Of a DNA stretch of 64,000 nt, positions 61,253 through 64,000 are shown piece by piece. Every line of letters begins with the position of its first letter. The stretch's first letter is position 1. A model generated the notes under the pieces. The model was not told the origin of the DNA and made no database searches. It was given only the letters and a program-made list of their open reading frames with translations. The stretch lies in contig CM082583.2 in assembly GCA_040954595.2 (NCBI GenBank), positions 7,254,001-7,318,000 on the forward strand. Direction: 5' to 3'. Both the position numbers and the translations under genes were made by a program. This DNA is from Balanoglossus misakiensis (taxonomy: Eukaryota; Hemichordata).

Positions 61253-62732
61253 CCATTACAATTGTTGTTGTTGTTTGTTTACATTATTGTTTGTCTACAT
61301 AAAGGATGTTGAAACACCTTGAACTAGACATGCATACTATATACAGTTCTTGTGGACTTTGAATCCAACAGGTCCATATTTTATTGTAAATATGTCAATG
61401 ACTTGCTCTTTGCTCTAGATCTGTACTGGACATGAAATCATGGGACCATTTACGTGTTACGCCTACATGCAGGATGTGCTGTCCTCTGGGGACAAATACT
61501 TTGGCATGTTTGCGTTAGTAGCTATAGGATAACGCGTGACAATACAGTACCCAAAATAACGTCTTCTGTGCTCGTGAACATTGCAAAAAATTCTCTTAAT
61601 TGGACAAAAGATATTTTCCTGGGAATGAACTGAAACAATGTTGTGCTTTTCTGGGCATTCGTTTATCTGAAATATAATAATTGTATATTTTCTGCTTTTT
61701 CTCTTTTCAACAGGTTTTCATTTTGCGTGCTGAAAATATGCGGCCATGCTCCACTCTTCACTTGCTGTCACCCACGCGTCTCAGGGGTTTTAAAAAATGA
61801 CTTCTGCGTTTGACAGTCCAATGGTCGCACTCCTGTGACCTTCCAGTTGTTCTTGGGCTTTGACGCCGGTTGCACGGCACACTGGCACGTCGGATCGTTT
61901 AATGAGAGGTCTCCGGCGCCAGCCTCGTCGATTTTTCGTGGCAGCAGCCCTCGTCGCGTCTCCGGTTTGACTGCTGAGCTTGCTTTCACCCAAGCCCCCT
62001 TCGACTTGGCTAGACTGAGACAATCAAGAGTGTTCGTCATTGTACCTTTAACAAACACAAACGCGTATCATCTAATTACCCATCGTTCAACTCTATGCGG
62101 AGTTTCACTGCGCCTGGAAAAAAAGTGGGGTCTCGTAAAACGCCTTAAATTATGGTGTTTTGTTTGGGTTTGAAGAATGAGTTTTCGGCGCTTTTTAGAG
62201 ACCTCTGTGTAACCCTTTCTTTGCCGGGGACAGGTTCATCTCTCTCCTTAGAATCCGAAATCAGGCCAAGACAGGCGGGGGCGTGAGAAAAGGCAAGACA
62301 CTCGCGACACCCATAAAACAATTCAGGAAGATGAGGGTACGGAGCTCGTCTTCATTTGATGTTAGCCTATTATTCCATCCAGGTCCCAAGTCGACAATAT
62401 TTGAACAGCAACAGCGCGACTGCCAGTGGACCACATATGTTCACTCTGTACCTTGTAGTAATGTTCAGAAGTCAAAGTTTCCGAAGTTTATTTGTTTCTC
62501 TCTGTATCGTTCGAAATTTCGACCGCCTCGAAAAACTCATTTATCACGTGCAAATTTTGGACATTCTTGGTTGTTTCTCCGCGTTCTCTCGTCTTCTTTT
62601 TATTATCTTTTCTTTTTCGCTGAGGGTTGGTGGTCTCGAACCCCCCTCGCACATGCAATCTATCACTGACAAAACGTCCGGCAGTCGCGTGTGATCCGAA
62701 ATGAGCACAGTCTCGCATGCCAGCCTACAGTC

Positions 62733-62773
62733 GTTGCCTGGCAACATGTACCAATTATGCACGGTTGCCAGGC
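62733..62773. promoter_or_regulatory. RFX X-box palindrome with inverted half-copy
   Basis: GTTGCCTGGCAAC (62733-62745) is a perfect palindrome with a one-base centre and matches the X-box with a short spacer. GCCTGGCAAC (62736-62745) recurs inverted as GTTGCCAGGC (62764-62773), making a 10-bp inverted repeat with an 18-base loop. Confidence 0.4.
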
Positions 62774-63086
62774 GAAGACGCGCATAGCCCGAATCGCGTC
62801 CCCGCATCTGTTCGTAGTTTTTTCCACAGTAGCGAATACACCGTGACCGTTTGCCATTTGGTTACAAAGCTATTGTTTTAAAAATTGTAATCCCGTAAAT
62901 GATTAGACTACGCTGATCCCTCGTTTATAGCTATAAAAACTCAACATTTTCCATCAATCATGAAGAAACGGGCCGAAATTCGAAGCGGTAGCAACTGGGG
63001 GAAATTAAACACATTTATAATATTTTTTTGCTTGACTTGCTAATTTTCCTACGTCCGGCCCGGCAGGACCATCCACTCAAAACCGA

Positions 63087-63102
63087 GAGAGAGAGAGAGA
63101 GC
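63087..63102. repeat. GA dinucleotide run
   Basis: About eight GA units between CC and GCGCC. Short. Confidence 0.85.
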
Positions 63103-63584
63103 GCCGGGTAGAGACAGATCCACGAGAATGACTTGGAAACAAAACTTACAAAATGATTACCACAAAGTGTCATATCAGCAGTACTTCTGATCAGTGTTTT
63201 GTGGGCCAACTATGGATTATGTCTTTTATTGAGAAGTGCCTTCGAAGCCTACAGCGTTAAAAGAGATGAGTGAAAGACAGATTTAGAACCAGCGCAAGTA
63301 ATTACAGATATATACCGAGCGTTTTTTGCAGCCTTTGGTTTGTGTGATTCAAGTGAGTGCTGCAACGAGTGAAACAATTTTGAATCCCATTTCTTTCTGC
63401 CATTTAGAGAAGAACAAAACAATGAAAGCGTGATTTCGACTGTGTTATGTCAAGTTAAGTTACTTCTCAAGCAAGATACCTTACGTTTTTCCTGGTTTGC
63501 GCGACTACTCGTATTTTCAAATGGCTTAAGCCAAATCATTCACTCTTACCCACCCACCCACTCACTCACTAACTTACGAATCTG

Positions 63585-63598
63585 GTTGCCATAGCAAC
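63585..63598. promoter_or_regulatory. RFX X-box palindrome
   Basis: GTTGCCATAGCAAC fits the X-box at every position, 840 bp after the previous one. It directly follows a CACC/CACT repeat (63549-63570). The pair near the window edge could belong to the promoter of a neighbouring cilia gene beyond the edge; this is inference. Confidence 0.4.
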
Positions 63599-64000
63599 GC
63601 CTAGAGATGTCGAAACACGGAATCATTACCCTGGATGAAAAAAAAAGAACTTGAAGATAGAGATTATCTGCTATTCCCATCACGTGATCCCACCCCAATA
63701 CTTAAATTAAAGCAAAACATAGATGGGACATAATACGGCAATATTATGCGTATGGAATATCTCGTTCGGTCTGTAAAACGCGGCATTTAGAGCGAGGCTT
63801 TCTCGGGAGCGGTGGAAACACGCACCGACCATCAATCAGAGACAGAGCTCTCCCCCTTGATCGATGTCTTTCAGACGAAGACAGACTGACTCGTCTCACC
63901 AATTTTCCGGATGAACAGCGTATTGATTAGCTTGGCTACACCGCTCTCTTTTTTGCCTCTCCACTTTTCAGCCGCGCGGACAGCCGGGCTCTATTCAGCT

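Larger units (their letters stand above)
60519..64000. other. Downstream flank, right edge: no supportable gene
   Basis: It holds the CAT microsatellite and the two X-box palindromes. No exon is recognised. The sequence runs off the window without a clear gene start. Confidence 0.55.

Noticed and set aside
61046-61312. Poly-Ser and poly-Ile open frames
   Set aside because: Direct translation of the CAT repeat in two frames.

Overview
The window is animal nuclear DNA: AT-leaning, rich in microsatellites and homopolymer runs, with widely spaced GT-AG exons and no bacterial-style gene packing. Only one protein-coding gene can be supported. It is a complete, six-exon LIM-homeodomain gene of the Islet family (isl1/ISL1-like) on the + strand, with coding sequence from 23353 to 33641. 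The protein (356 codons as I splice it) is very close to vertebrate ISL1/ISL2 in both LIM domains, the homeodomain and the LHX3-binding segment. It differs in the spacer after LIM2 and in the C-terminal tail. Introns are modest (283, 655, 1505, 4107 and 2668 bp). I read this as the single Islet gene of a non-vertebrate bilaterian (amphioxus, hemichordate, echinoderm or a spiralian); the sequence alone does not let me choose among these.

Layout. 1-23160: upstream flank with no supportable gene. It holds simple repeats (TTCA tetranucleotide at 1489), short minisatellites (2616, 6844, 9675), a tandem pair of TCF-like sites (10281) and RFX X-box-like palindromes (6426, 13980). 23160-23352: likely promoter and 5' UTR, with an E-box palindrome and a CCAAT box. 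23353-33641: Islet coding exons and introns. 33642 to about 35085: probable 3' UTR ending at two AATAAA signals. 35086-64000: downstream flank, again without a supportable gene. It holds poly-G/poly-C hairpins (35633, 44983), a solo-LTR-like element (41811-42523) carrying a nested 102-bp foldback element with its own 9-bp target duplication, a second truncated copy of the same repeat (60150-60518), a CAT microsatellite (61182) and two more X-box palindromes near the right edge (62733, 63585).

Interpretation. Islet binds TAAT-type sites through its homeodomain and works in LIM-domain complexes with LDB and LHX3/4 to specify motor neurons and other cell types. A lone developmental regulator inside about 22 kb of upstream and 29 kb of downstream non-coding DNA looks like a regulatory landscape. 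The gene SCAPER, classically linked to Islet across animals, was looked for and not recognised here; it may lie outside the window. The most unusual structures are the nested foldback-in-LTR arrangement and the perfect G11/C11 hairpin just beyond the Islet 3' end.
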